Positions 36,478 to 48,240 of a stretch of 64,000 bases of DNA are shown piece after piece. Both the position numbers and the translations under genes were made by a program. The notes beneath the pieces were generated by a model. The model worked only from the letters and a program-made list of their open reading frames with translations. It did no database searches and was not told the DNA's origin. How positions within the stretch are numbered: position 1 is the stretch's first letter; each line of letters starts with the position of its first letter. Source of the DNA: Cacajao melanocephalus (lineage: Eukaryota; Chordata; Mammalia; Primates; Pitheciidae). The stretch is from assembly GCA_963573385.1 (NCBI GenBank), contig CAUYLG010048369.1:25565-89564 (forward strand), in the 5' to 3' direction.

Positions 36478-38334
36478 AGATGAGTGAAACTTGTTTCTAT
36501 GATCAGAGCTCAAGTAAATTAAACATACAACATCAATAGTCTCAAGAACCCCTGACTTGTGGACAAAAGATTGCATAAAATCATTCAAGTGAAACTTGGT
36601 AAAGACTTGTAAGAAAACAGTGGAAGAGGAAATGTAGAAGATGAAACAAATGTGATAAAAAGGGGAAAGAGTTCACAGTATTTGGTCACTTACTGAATGT
36701 GAGCAAAATAAGGGGATTTAAATATAAAGAAGGGATAAAGGTAACTGAATTTTGAGTCCATTGCCTGGGCACCAAAATGGTGAAATAAATTGTGTTCAGA
36801 ATACAGGGTGATGGATTTTATGGCTAAGAAATATTTGTTGTTAAGTCATGGCTATATCTCTAGTATATAATAAAATATACCTGTAAATATGTAGTATATA
36901 AAGTAATATCTAGTTGCAAAATAGTATAGCATTGAAGGTGTTAATATTGCAATTATTTCATTTAGTGATTTTTATTATTTTGCTTTATTTTACATAGCAA
37001 CTTTTTTATATGACAAATAATATTTAACATTTGACATTGAGATATTAACATTTTCACCTCTCTTCCTTTATTTTATTCCTAGGAGTGATATGAAAGTTAA
37101 CTGAGAAGCAGTGAAATAACTGCTATGTCAATGTAACTTTCTGTGTAAATTAGTACAATAACAGATTCCTAGAATGTGTTTGATAAGCAAGGAAACCCAG
37201 ATGCTTTGGTTAAAAGATTCTAGTAGATAAATGTCAGCAAATGGAATGCACACGGTAAAATTTTAACTGTTATCTGGCTTACAAGACAATATATGCTTTT
37301 GCAGATAATCACATCTGTCCTAATTTATATAAAATTTGCATTCTGAAATATTTCAATAAACTGTCTATACAATGCTTGTAAATATATACATATTTAAAAT
37401 ATTTCATTTTACTAATACAGTATGGCATCAGTTACTGTCTACCCAATAGTTAAGTATGATTAATCATATTTACTTTTAAATCATAAGTAGGCTATTTCAA
37501 AGCATTCATTTTATTGATTTACATATTATATTAATATTTTGAAATACATAATTACTACCAAAGTTAATTCAAAATATGTGCACTAATTCATATAAAGAGA
37601 TGTGAATACATACAAAAAGAAATTTATTAATATTAGATTTTTCTTCTCTGTCACTTAAAACAATAAAACTCTTGGTATTTCTATAGAAACAGATTAGCAA
37701 ATTTTCTAGACTTTTTATCTCAAAAAAATTGATAATGTTTACCTTTTAGTTGGTCCATTGTATAATTAACTATTACAACAATAAAAGCATTGTGATTCTT
37801 CTACAGAAGCACTTTGACAAAACTGATATTACTGAATCTTAATGTATTTATTGCACACCATACATGAAGTACAAAGGGAAAACCGTATCAAGGAAAAATG
37901 TTATATATTGGGTAGTTATTACATGTTAAACTAATATTAAGGGTAAAATAAGATGGAAGAAGTTATAATGAAAAAATCAGCATAAAAACGTAGATTTTTT
38001 TCTTCATGGCAATGAGAAAACGTAACTCCGAACATGTAGATGATTCCTTATGTAGAAGCTTCCTTATGGCAGGCACATCTATAAATTATAACTAATATTT
38101 GACAAAATAATAAGCTCTAAGACACAAATATAAATCACAGATAATGGAAAGATGGATAATATAGAGACTGATTTTAAGTAAGTGCTTTATTTAAAAGCCA
38201 TTTAAAATAAAGTAAGATTTAAATTGTTTTGAAAAATACACAGATTTAAACAAGAAAACCATTTTTGTATAATGTAGTCTTGGTGCAGAAATAAAGTGAG
38301 ACAATTCAAAAAGAGTTTTAGGAATTGATCTTGT
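36478..38334. other. Unassigned AT-rich DNA
   Basis: Nothing recognised. Confidence 0.5.
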
Positions 38335-38430
38335 CTAGAACAGCTATTTTTAAGCTGTGAGATTATCAAAATCACTTGTGATGATATTTAGAATAATGAT
38401 TCTCAGGCACTAAATCAAATTTACTAAATA
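38335..38430 (+). mobile_element. Possible MER5-type hAT fragment
   Basis: 'aagctgtgagattatcaaaatcacttg...ttagaataatgattctcaggcactaaatc' resembles the 'atcagaatcacctgg...agaaatgcagattctcaggcccc...gaatc' core of MER5 elements. The match is weak and the ends are not visible. Confidence 0.35.
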
Positions 38431-38667
38431 GCAATCCCCAATGTTGGGCAGAAGAATATTGAGTGTGGAAGAATGAGTTGTTTAATATTGTATAATTACT
38501 GAGATTATTGCATTTAACCTAATGAGAAAGGTATAAAATGTTAGCATAAAAATTACAATATAAAATTTTTATCTTATAAAAATAATTCCGATTAAAATGT
38601 ATATAATTTATGGAGAAGTGAATAAGTGAAGGGAATATAAAGACCTGTTTTTAATATAAAATTATAT

Positions 38668-38747
38668 TTAGATTGGTGCAGAAGTAATTGCAGTTTGGGC
38701 CATTAAAAGTAGTGGCAAAAACTGCAATTACTTTTGCACTAATTTAA
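38668..38747 (+). mobile_element. MADE1 (mariner-derived MITE), full length
   Basis: An 80-bp palindromic MITE of the Hsmar1 family. The 5' arm reads TTAGATTGGTGCAGAAGTAA and the 3' arm TTACTTTTGCACTAATTTAA, with inverted ends of ~37 bp. These miniature DNA transposons were moved by the mariner transposase in anthropoid primates. The 3' arm keeps the CAAAAACTGCAATTACTTTT core characteristic of MADE1-derived microRNAs of the miR-548 type. Confidence 0.95.
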
Positions 38748-38801
38748 TAATTTCATGGTTGAACGATAGTGAATGATGATACAGTATACTTAGTTACTGA
38801 A

Positions 38802-38829
38802 ATAACTGGAATAATGAGATGGCAAACAT
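38802..38829 (+). repeat. 28-bp source segment copied to 40521-40548
   Basis: The 28 bp from ATAACTGGAATAATG to GAGATGGCAAACAT are identical to 40521-40548, about 1.7 kb downstream in a microsatellite. A shorter, slightly changed copy lies at 40486-40508. Confidence 0.95.
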
Positions 38830-38924
38830 TTTAGCATTAATATCAGCAAAATATAATATCTAGTTAGTTCAAGAGAAAGATAAAAAATTTTCAAATGTTG
38901 TCAAGGTAAATTTTTTTCTATAAT

Positions 38925-39240
38925 TTTAATTTATTTTAAATTGATAAATAGAGATTGTATATATTTATGGTGTATAACCTGATGTCTTGATATATGTATA
39001 CAATGTGGAATTACTAAACCAGGCTAATTCACACTTCTGTTACTTCATATGTTTACCATTTTAAGGTGAGAATAATTAAGCCCTACTATAGGCATTTTTC
39101 AGGTATCTAATACATTGTTATTAACAATAATTATCGTATAAAATAGATATTAATGATTCCTTTTATCTAAAATGCTGTATCCTTTGATCCGTATGTCCCC
39201 AATCCTCTCCTCCCAACTCCTGATAACCATCATTCAACCT
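38925..39240 (-). mobile_element. L1MA/MB 3' UTR (minus strand), 3' segment of a twin-primed L1
   Basis: Reverse 3'-UTR text 'agattgtatatatttatggtg', 'tgatatatgtatacaatgtg', 'attaacaataattatcgtata' and 'cctgataaccatcattc'. A T/A-rich stretch at its left end represents the poly(A) tail. It abuts an inverted piece of the same L1 region at 39241. Confidence 0.85.
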
Positions 39241-39405
39241 TAAACAAGAAGGAATTTCTGTCATTTTCAACAGCATAGATAAACCTGGAGGATATTAAGT
39301 GAAATATGCCAGACACAGAAAGACAAATACCACATGATCTCATTTATCTGTGAAATCTGAAAAAGTCAAACTCATAAAAACACAGAATAGAATAGTGGTT
39401 ACCAA
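39241..39405 (+). mobile_element. L1 ORF2-end/3'UTR segment, inverted 5' part of the same L1
   Basis: Sense L1 text AACAAGAAGGAATTTCTGTC, 'aacctggaggatattaagtg', 'gccagacacagaaagacaaa', 'tgatctcatttatctgtg' and 'aatagtggttacca'. Its 3'-most point (GTGGTTACC) coincides with the 5'-most point of the reverse segment to the left, as twin priming predicts. Confidence 0.85.
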
Positions 39406-39425
39406 GTGAAATGTTAATTTGATTC

Positions 39426-40291
39426 TGAGACAAGGGTAATGGACGAAAATTACATTTAAAGTTTGTAGTAATATAGTTGGTAATGATCTGAACATGCTCA
39501 CTGCTGAATACCTTTCAAAATGCATGTGGAAATTCTATTCAGTCATCGAGGAGCATTAACAGAAGCTCAGGGACTAACACAGGGTAAGGCTAAGGAGAAA
39601 GAGTTTGGAACAGCTGAATTTTTAAAAAATGCAGAAACTGAGGGTGTATGTAAAAGTATCATTTTGTCTTTAAAATGGCACTTTAATAAGGAAAATAAAA
39701 TTATGTGAAGTTGATGTATTTTCCAGTTTACAAATCTATCCATAAGAGATATGCCCATTAAACATATGTTCTAAGGATGGAAATAGGCAATAAACCATTT
39801 AAAAATAAATGAATAGTTAAATACAGCAATAAATTGTTAGGTAGAAGGTAACCAGAATGGAGAAATAATAACTTCAGTTATTTCAGCTGAATTATGTAGG
39901 TTATAATGTGCTTAGGAAACAACTTTTCAGCCTAAAAAAAACAAACAATAACAAAATAGATGGTACAACTACTAAAAAAAAGATAGGCTGTGTGTGTCTA
40001 AAGAAAATGTGGCTTCCCTATAGTGAACAAGGTTAAGAAAACTAATGTACTCACAATAAAATAAAGGAAATCACCAAAATTAGAGGTAGTCAAAAACGTG
40101 ATAGTTAAGCAGGTCTTAAAAGTAATGGCTTTCTGGGAACTTGACATTTAATGAGATGTCTCTATTGTCTTCAGATAATAGAATTAGAAGAATTTAAGTA
40201 TAAAATAATGCTTATTCTCAAAACGTGAAACACAGCTGTCAATGCCAAGTAGAGAGCTGATTAGGTTAATTTGGATCTTAGGAAACATGTG
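39426..40291. other. Unassigned AT-rich DNA
   Basis: Nothing recognised. Confidence 0.5.
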
Positions 40292-40320
40292 TGTGTTGTG
40301 TGTGTGTGTGTGTGTGTTTG
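40292..40320. repeat. (TG)n microsatellite
   Basis: Imperfect TG run (GTGTGTTGTGTGTGTGTG...) followed by degenerate TG/TTG. Confidence 0.9.
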
Positions 40321-40384
40321 CATGTGTTTGTGCCAACACATGTATATATGGGTATCCAGATATTAAAGTTCTAGGTTCACATGT

Positions 40385-40460
40385 TAACTTGTTATTACAT
40401 ACACACACACACACACATATATGTATATGTGTGTGTGTGTATGTATGTAATAACAAGTTA
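40385..40460. repeat. 76-bp near-perfect palindrome
   Basis: Arms 40385-40421 and 40424-40460 are complementary at 36 of 37 positions (mismatch 40404/40441), with a 2-nt centre. The outer 17 bp are unique sequence (TAACTTGTTATTACATA and its complement); the inner part is (CA)n opposite (TG)n. A single strand could fold into a hairpin with almost no loop. Confidence 0.97.
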
Positions 40461-40485
40461 TTAGATGTATGTATATATACATATG

Positions 40486-40548
40486 TGGAATAACGAGATG
40501 GCAAACATATATACATATATATAACTGGAATAATGAGATGGCAAACAT
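40486..40548. repeat. Two copies of an upstream segment inside a TA/TG tract
   Basis: TGGAATAACGAGATGGCAAA (start 40486) and TGGAATAATGAGATGGCAAA (start 40526) are 40 bp apart and separated by TA-rich microsatellite. The second, extended to 40521-40548, equals 38802-38829 exactly. TA/TG simple sequence continues to about 40594. Confidence 0.95.
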
Positions 40549-40600
40549 GTCTATGTATACATATATATCTGTGTGTATATATATGTATATATAGTTATAA

Positions 40601-43600
40601 CAGAGGCCCAGAAAATAGTTTCAAATTACTCTAGAATTATAGAAGCTAGGATGAAAAAGAGGAGGAAAAAATATGGCAAATTAAGAAGTAGGTGAGAAAT
40701 AGAGAAAAACAGGAGAGTATAATGTCAGGGAATGGAGACAGAGTGCATAAGGAGAGGAATGTGGAAATGCAGGCCAGTGTCAGATGCACATTTGAGGCTT
40801 GAGGTCATACCATTTTGGAAAAACAAATTAATATTGGGTAAATTTTTTAAAACAATATTGAGTTATTAAGGTGAAAATATGAATTTGTTTTGTTTGATTG
40901 CTTTTTCCTTTTTCTGGTTAGCTATAACTTTTATGGCTTTTTTCCCAGATGTATGATAGTGAATGTTAGAATAAAATGGATGAGAATTTCCTTTAAAGTG
41001 ATCATAGGGTATTGCTATGCCAAACTATGGAATCTAATTTGAAAAAGAGAGGGTTTTGCTGTAGCATAGAAAAATTTAATGGTAGCATCAGTGAACTAGA
41101 AATTTCACGTAATTAAAAAAATTGGTGAGTAAGAAGGAAAGATAGAAAGTATTAGGCAGAAAAAAGTGGGTGGTTTAAGTCAGCAATTCATATATAATTC
41201 TGCTATCAGTAATAACACGTTCAAGAGATAGTCAGTGATGTGGGGTAATAAAGAATAATGTAAGAAAATTGTTTTGTGATTTGGGGTAAAGAATTTGACA
41301 AATGTGTCTGTTGTGTGGTCATCTAAAATGGTGATAATAGATGCTATGGTAAAAGATGTCACAAGATAATATGTGATAAAACATTAATCCATATAGCAAG
41401 CTCTATGATAAGTGAGGGAATATGATTGAAAAGTCAGTAATTGAAATTGAGAAAGAATGGTAATAGAATAGCCAGAGAGTATGGAGTCCTCTTTGGTGAA
41501 ACTCAAGCCTGTGAACCAAGAAGGAAATCTAGTATTTTGGATACAGAAAAAGAGAGCAAGATGGTTCCATTTTTTCGACCTAAGGTGTGGGTAATGGGAG
41601 AGAGAAAATACTCTCTGCTTGAACAAGTTCTGTGTTATACAGTGTTGTCATGGATACTTTATCTTAATTTCCTTCTATTAAATGGATATTCATTTAGATT
41701 TCTTTATTAAAAGGATATTTTGTTCTATCAAAGCTTCTATCTTTATCAAAGTACAGTCTATTCCTTCTGTATTCTGGAACCTGGTCATCTTTCATCTTCT
41801 TAAGGACTAATCTCTTAAATATCATTTTATATTTTACTTTAAATATCTCATCTAAACATTAGTTAAAGACAAGAAGAAAGTTAAAAGAACATTATAGAAA
41901 TGGCTTAAGACAGGAGGAATTTTACTAACCATAAATGTAATGTTATACAGAGCTGTGAAGATGGGGGAATTCTGTGACATTAGCAATTACACAGTAATAG
42001 GGGCATGAGAATCTTGGTCATAGTGGTGGTATGGGAGGATTTGCTTTTTAAGGTGTTGGAAATAAACATAAACATCAAGCCTAATGGGAATAATGCCTCT
42101 TCTATAAGAAAAAGCATTCCATTCCAGTCAGTTTAACTTACGAAACAGTACATGGCCTGGGGTGGGGTGTTGTCTGGAACTATCTGTGAAAGAATGCTGC
42201 AGAGTTTGTGTGTGTATGCATGTGTGTAATGGGTGCAATTTTCTGCATGTTTGAACAAATTATTAACCTCTTTGGCTCTAATAAGTAATGTAATAGAACT
42301 AAAAAATTTAAAAAATCAAAGTTCTACTAATTTAATTTTCTCACTTAAATTTTAAAAAGGATATCAACTAGCAGCCCATCTCTTTACTTATATGAACAGA
42401 TTAAAAAAAAATCACTAAAAATCCCTATACAAAAAAAGAGGAAAAATTACTCATTAAGAGCCATAATTGTAAATGTCTTAAATGTTAATGAATTTCATAA
42501 AATATTTATGCATCAGATTCAAAAGGCATGCAGAATAAGACTAGAGGTCAAAAAAGCCAATTAAATAATTAAGAAATATTGCTGCAGAATACATTATATA
42601 ATGTACCAAATGCTTTTGTCATCAAAATGGTCCTCATGGAAAGTATGTGATTTGGGTTATAAATATTGATTACTTTTATGCAAATATAATAAAAATTTTA
42701 AATTAGGAGAAAATTCTGCTTACTTTTAAACTATAAACAAATATTTGATTTGCAAGAAATTCAGAGTTTAAAAAACAGCTGAGATGTATTAGGGAATGAA
42801 TAAATGCCAGTATCTAAGTCAAATATAAATAGAAAATTAATGTAAAAAATAAGTTTTTTGAGGTAGAAAGATGGCCTTCTTTCCCATCTTTCATTTTCTT
42901 TTTTAGAGTATAAATTTCCTTTTTGGAATGTAAATCACAGCTTTATATTCTGTGATTTTGCCCTATGCCCATATACAATTCAAGAATGACCAGACCCTCC
43001 CAATTTAAATGAAAAAATATGTACAAAATCACTTTTGTTTTTCTCATAGTGTTATTTCTCATACCCCCCAAAGGAATGTATTAATCATTGGGAATGCAAT
43101 ATGTATGTTTTTTATATATACATATAAAGTAAATAGAATAATGACAAATTTCGCTTTAGATATAGATAATATGAATATTAGTTCAATAGTGGTAAATATG
43201 GAGCATCCATATTTACACAATTTTAGGCAACAATTTGCATAATTTTTACAAATATTAAAGTCTTTTCAAATAAGGTGATTCAAATGATTTTCTATCCAAT
43301 TCTATTTCATAGATTATGATAATTCCTTAAGAAATTGGCTTATGATGTGCTATCCAGTAGTCTACAATATTTTATAAATAATTTATTATTGAAGAAGTTC
43401 CAGATATGTTTAAATTTTCTATTTCTGCACATTTGTCTGTATGTCTTACATGCCGGTTAGTTACACATCACTCATATGTAGTTAATTATCTTTTTTATTT
43501 CTCAGTATTTGCCATGCATGTGTAGAAGCAGAGCAAATACTTTACAGCTAATGATAATTATGTCAATTGTTCAGCTACTAATTCTTAAACAGCACTACAT

Positions 43601-43606
43601 CAGTTT
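40601..43606. other. Unassigned AT-rich DNA
   Basis: About 3 kb with no recognised element. The short open frames at 41384-41710 on both strands overlap each other and show no family features. Confidence 0.45.
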
Positions 43607-43635
43607 GCATATTAAGCCACATATATATATGACAT

Positions 43636-43692
43636 TTTTACATTTTAATTTCATTTTCATATTAAGTCACACACACACATATGTGTGGCTTA

Positions 43693-43723
<31 letters not shown>

Positions 43724-43755
43724 GCTTAATATGAAAATGAAATTAAAATGTAAAA
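43636..43755. repeat. 120-bp inverted repeat with 44-bp arms
   Basis: Arms 43636-43679 and 43712-43755 pair at 43 of 44 positions (mismatch 43667/43724). The spacer is 32 bp. The outer 32 bp of each arm are unique (TTTTACATTTTAATTTCATT...), the inner part (CA)n or (TG)n. The junction motif TTAAGCCACA/TGTGGCTTAA also occurs at 43612-43621 (reverse) and 43684-43693 (forward), so the array contains partial copies. Confidence 0.97.
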
Positions 43756-45426
43756 GTGAGGAATTACTTAAAATCAACTAAAAAGTAGCTTGTCAATAAG
43801 ATAGCCACTTACTCAAGTAACAAGTTTATGGAAATAGGATCAGTCCAAGTTTGGATAATTCAGAGGAATAGCAACATTTCAACCTCCTTTCTTTATCACT
43901 TTGCTGTGCAATCCTCAGAATGTCCTTCCAGTATGTTTTTAGTATGGTAGCATATATATTCTGGGCATAGTGAAAATACAAAAATATCTAAGAAGGAGAA
44001 GAGAATATTCCTGGTGAGTTCTACTTTTTTATTAGCAAAGAAATAAGCAATTTTATAAAACCCTTCCAGTAGACTTTCAGTTTTTTTAGCAAGAAGGGTC
44101 ACTGATATGGGGACAAAAATAAAATAGCAAAGGAAGAGAATAATCACCATTGTCCTGAGCAAATTATTTTGCAATCTTGATCTTAAATAGGGTCTCTTCT
44201 ATGGCACAAAGCCACTGACAATGAACTTTTAAACAAAATCGGAGCTATTTCAACAAGGACAGGATGAAGGGATAGAATAGAAAAGCAAAAACATTGGGTC
44301 ATTAAAGATAAACTCTGTGTTATTGTTTTTTTTAAAGGAACACTATTTTGGTTAGTGTAGTCTAACCTGATTTGGCAGTTATCCCACTTACTTGTTTTTT
44401 ACATTCTAGGAAACATTGTCTGATCACAGATCTTGGAGGTTCTGGGTGATACTCATTGCCTGATTCCTCACAGATTTTTACTTGGTTGTGTTCTAAGTTG
44501 GAGAAAATGTTATAAACTTCTATTTCCATACCAAATTTAGAATTGAGATCAAAATTACACTTACTTCCTAGCCATTTACACTTGAAAGGATTAGAAATTT
44601 GAGGTTCTTCCTCAAGAAGAGAGGTTTGTTGAACTAACCTCACTCTATGATGGCAAAAATGAATTGGAAAATCATTTCATTTTCATCATTATCAAGTACC
44701 GTTCTTAATCCAGCAGGACAAAGTGGCCTTTGGTGTTGAGAAGAGCAATGCATAAATTGTAGAAAAAAAAAATACTCATTCTAGAAATGTGGACAAGTTG
44801 ATATTTTTTTCTCAACAATTTCACCAACCATATCCACCACTTATCTTTTGTGAAGAATTTATGATGAGCAGATTGACAAGAGGTACCAAATAATGCCACT
44901 AGAGCATTGCTCCATCCTGAGTAGTAAAGAAGATCTTTATGTAAATATGAGAACAAAGCAAAGTGATTCATCATCATAAATGGTATGAATTTTGACTTGC
45001 TATTTTCAACCAGCTAATTGAAATTAATTTTATATTGCTTCCAACATGCCCCCATTCATGCCATTTGTTCTTTTATATTTATCTTTGAGTTATGAACACA
45101 TTGTCAAAACAGATCTATTAAACTATAATTTAAAGTATGCAATCTTGTGTTTTTGGCCTTCATATGAAACTATAAAATTATTTCCACCATCAAGATAAAG
45201 TACACATCCTTTATTCCCAAAAGCTACAATTTATGTTCAATTTTGTTTTAATTTGATATTTTTAAATTTGATTGTCTCTGTAGGGCCATTTGTTTTCTAA
45301 CTTGTAACACCTTAACTCATTAATGTTAAATGTCTTTTCAAGTTTTATTGAATTTGAGAATGCTTCTACAAAATATGCCACCCCTGTATATAGCAGCTGT
45401 TCATTTGCTAAGGATGTATTGAACTA
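43756..45426. other. Unassigned DNA with three successive reverse frames
   Basis: No family recognised. On the minus strand, open frames of 90, 93 and 92 codons lie at 44705-44977, 44362-44643 and 43896-44174, each in a different frame. This could be a decayed coding retroelement or chance. I assign no function. Confidence 0.35.
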
Positions 45427-45530
45427 AGGTAGTTGATTCTCATTATTCACAGTAGCAATGTTCTATAATAATGTTCTATATAGTCACCACAAACAAATAA
45501 GGAATACTGAACTTTTGCTCCTAGAGTAAA
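45427..45530 (+). mobile_element. Interspersed repeat fragment, probably DNA-transposon derived
   Basis: 'ttgattctcattattcacag...atgttctatatagtcaccac...gaatactgaacttttgctcc' follows a mammalian interspersed repeat that I recognise but cannot name with confidence. A TA-rich run follows it. Confidence 0.35.
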
Positions 45531-45713
45531 TATATACACACATATATACATATATATCTAAGTATCACACATAGATTATAACCTAGTCCTAAAAACAACT
45601 ATTCCCTGCAGAGTCTAATGTCTCTATTTGAAAAAAGAGAAATGAATAAAATTTCAGTGAGGTAACAGAAATAAATTCAAGCACCCTTTTGCACAATATG
45701 ATGACTATAGTTA

Positions 45714-46034
<321 letters not shown>

Positions 46035-46035
46035 T

Positions 46036-47529
46036 TTAAAAATATGCTAAGATAATTATACAAAATGTTCTCCCCCCTAAAATGATAACTGTGTGAGGGG
46101 ATGCATGTTAATTAGCTAGAATTAGTCATTCTACAATTTATTAAAATTTTTCAAAGAGATATGAAGTTCACAAATTTTAGTAAGTTAATACACAAATATT
46201 ACATTCACAAATAAAGAGGACAGACTGTGGTTTATTGAGGGGTCTATAAAATGCCACAAATAAAAAGCCATGTTTTAAATAAAATAGCCAAAATCCATGG
46301 CAACAGTTCTAGATAACAATTGCTATACTACTTTCCATCTTTAGGATGATTACATAGCATCTCTTAATATATTACAGTTCTCCATCTTGATCTGGAGTTC
46401 GTCAGTCTTCACATTTTATGATTGACATTATTGAGGCCAGACCCATTGCTAAGTATAGTGCCCAACCTAGTGCCTGCTTCTGTCCTTTATTGTAACATTA
46501 ATTATGATTAAGCCCATGGATTACACAAGATGGTGGCCAAAATGATGACGACGATGATGTCATTTTTTAAAAGCTTAGCAAATTAAATATTGATTACATT
46601 ATAGAATAGAAGCAAGTGTCTCTTGTATAATTTCCTAATTAAATTAATTTTATATGGCCACATGAAAATTAATAGATACATTTTTATTTAATATCTTTTT
46701 TTGAATGATATATAAGCAAAAGTGTACAAAATTAATGAGTCCATGCCACCAAATTAGTAAAAGTTTTGCTGTAGATTTCAGATCACCCTAAGGCTGTGGA
46801 AAAGAACAGTTTAACACTTATATAAAATCATATTTTTGATATAAATTGATATAATACTTTATTAGACATAAAAGTCATGTGACATTCCTATTTCTAAATA
46901 GAAATTAGGACATAATAACTACCTTTAACTTAGTATACTATTTCAGTGTGAACACCTTGTCATTTGTACCACAAGCTATTATGAAAACAAAATAACAGCC
47001 ACAAAGGTGCAAAAGCTTCCTTGTATATTTAGATAGTCCCTGGAGACTGGTGCCTTTTGTTGAGAACCACCAGTCTAGACAAATTCATTCTTCACTTCTC
47101 TGTTCGTACATTTCTTGATCTCCCATCAGTACTGACAGAGTAAAACACTCAATTTTTGTAACTTTTTTCTGTCTCTCAGGAAATTGCATGTATTATTTCT
47201 CTTTTAATTTTCCCCTAATTCCAATCATCGAATAAACTAAGGCCCTATTCTGTTCCTTTTATTCTTCATCTAAACACTGTTCTTAATTGATTTATTCCAT
47301 TACATTTTAAATGGTAATTATATACTGACGAATCTTGTATTTACGTAGAGTAGAACTTAAACCACTTCAGTAAAGAGACTGTAAAATAAAGTTGTTAAAG
47401 TGAAAGCATATTTTTTAATCACCAAAAATAGTTGAAACTGGATAGAGAGCTCTGATGGATAAGAAAATCCAGATCCCTGGCAAGCAGAAGGGTGCACCTT
47501 CTAACTTTTTCTATGTGGCCAGTTTTATC
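46036..47529. other. Unassigned AT-rich DNA
   Basis: Nothing recognised with confidence. A stretch near 47060-47085 resembles a reversed CAGTGGTTCTCAA hAT end. Confidence 0.45.
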
Positions 47530-48240
47530 GTGCTATCAAGCCAGACAAAGATTTCATTGAAAAATAAAACTACAGACTAATATTTCTGTGACTATAGATG
47601 CAAAATGTTTGAACAAAATACTAGAAGCTCAATCCAACAGCATATAAAAATAATTGTGTACTATAACTAGGTTAGATTTATACCAAGAATGCAAGTGGTT
47701 AAAAATAAGTAAATAGTCAAAGTAAAATACCACATTAGTATAATGATGGAAAAAAGAAAATCACACGATTTTTTTAATTGATGCAGAAAAAGTACTTAAC
47801 AAAATCTAATAAACTATCATGATAAAACAGAAAGCTGTGAATAGAGGCAATTTATCAAATGGTAGAGTATTTTTGAAAATCTAACAATATCATATTCAAT
47901 GGTGAGTCTTAAAGTTTTCTGAATGCTCATTTTCACCACCTCTACTCAATGTTGTACTGAAAGTTCTAAAATGGAAAATTCTTACAGAAAACATAGAAGT
48001 AAATATCCATGCCATTGCCATTGGCAGTGAATTGTAGATATGATGACAACAACACTATGTTGTTGAACTAAACAACAAAAGCATAGAAAAGTTGGAGTTC
48101 AACAATGAGACACTTTTTTTGATCAACAATATCAAAAAAGCAAAAGACAACTTACAGAACGGGGAAAATGTTTTCAAGTCATATAGATGATAAGTCTAGT
48201 ATTCAGAATATATGTATAAAGAACTCTCACAGTGCATCAG
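47530..48240 (+). mobile_element. L1M ORF2 fragment (plus strand)
   Basis: Degenerate L1 ORF2: 'actatagatgcaaaatgtttgaacaaaatactag', 'ttgatgcagaaaaagtacttaacaaaa', 'tcatattcaatggtgag' and 'cacctctactcaatgttgtactgaaagt', then a deletion and 'atgtataaagaactctcaca'. Older than the L1 at 50000-52031, with many stops. Confidence 0.85.

Noticed and set aside
40184..40516. Long His/Thr/Val/Cys-rich frames on both strands
   Set aside because: Translations of CA/TG microsatellite and palindrome sequence.
47036..47085. Possible hAT transposon end (reverse of CTGGTGGTTCTCAACAAAAG)
   Set aside because: Only about 13 bp resemble CAGTGGTTCTCAA and no second end or TSD was found.
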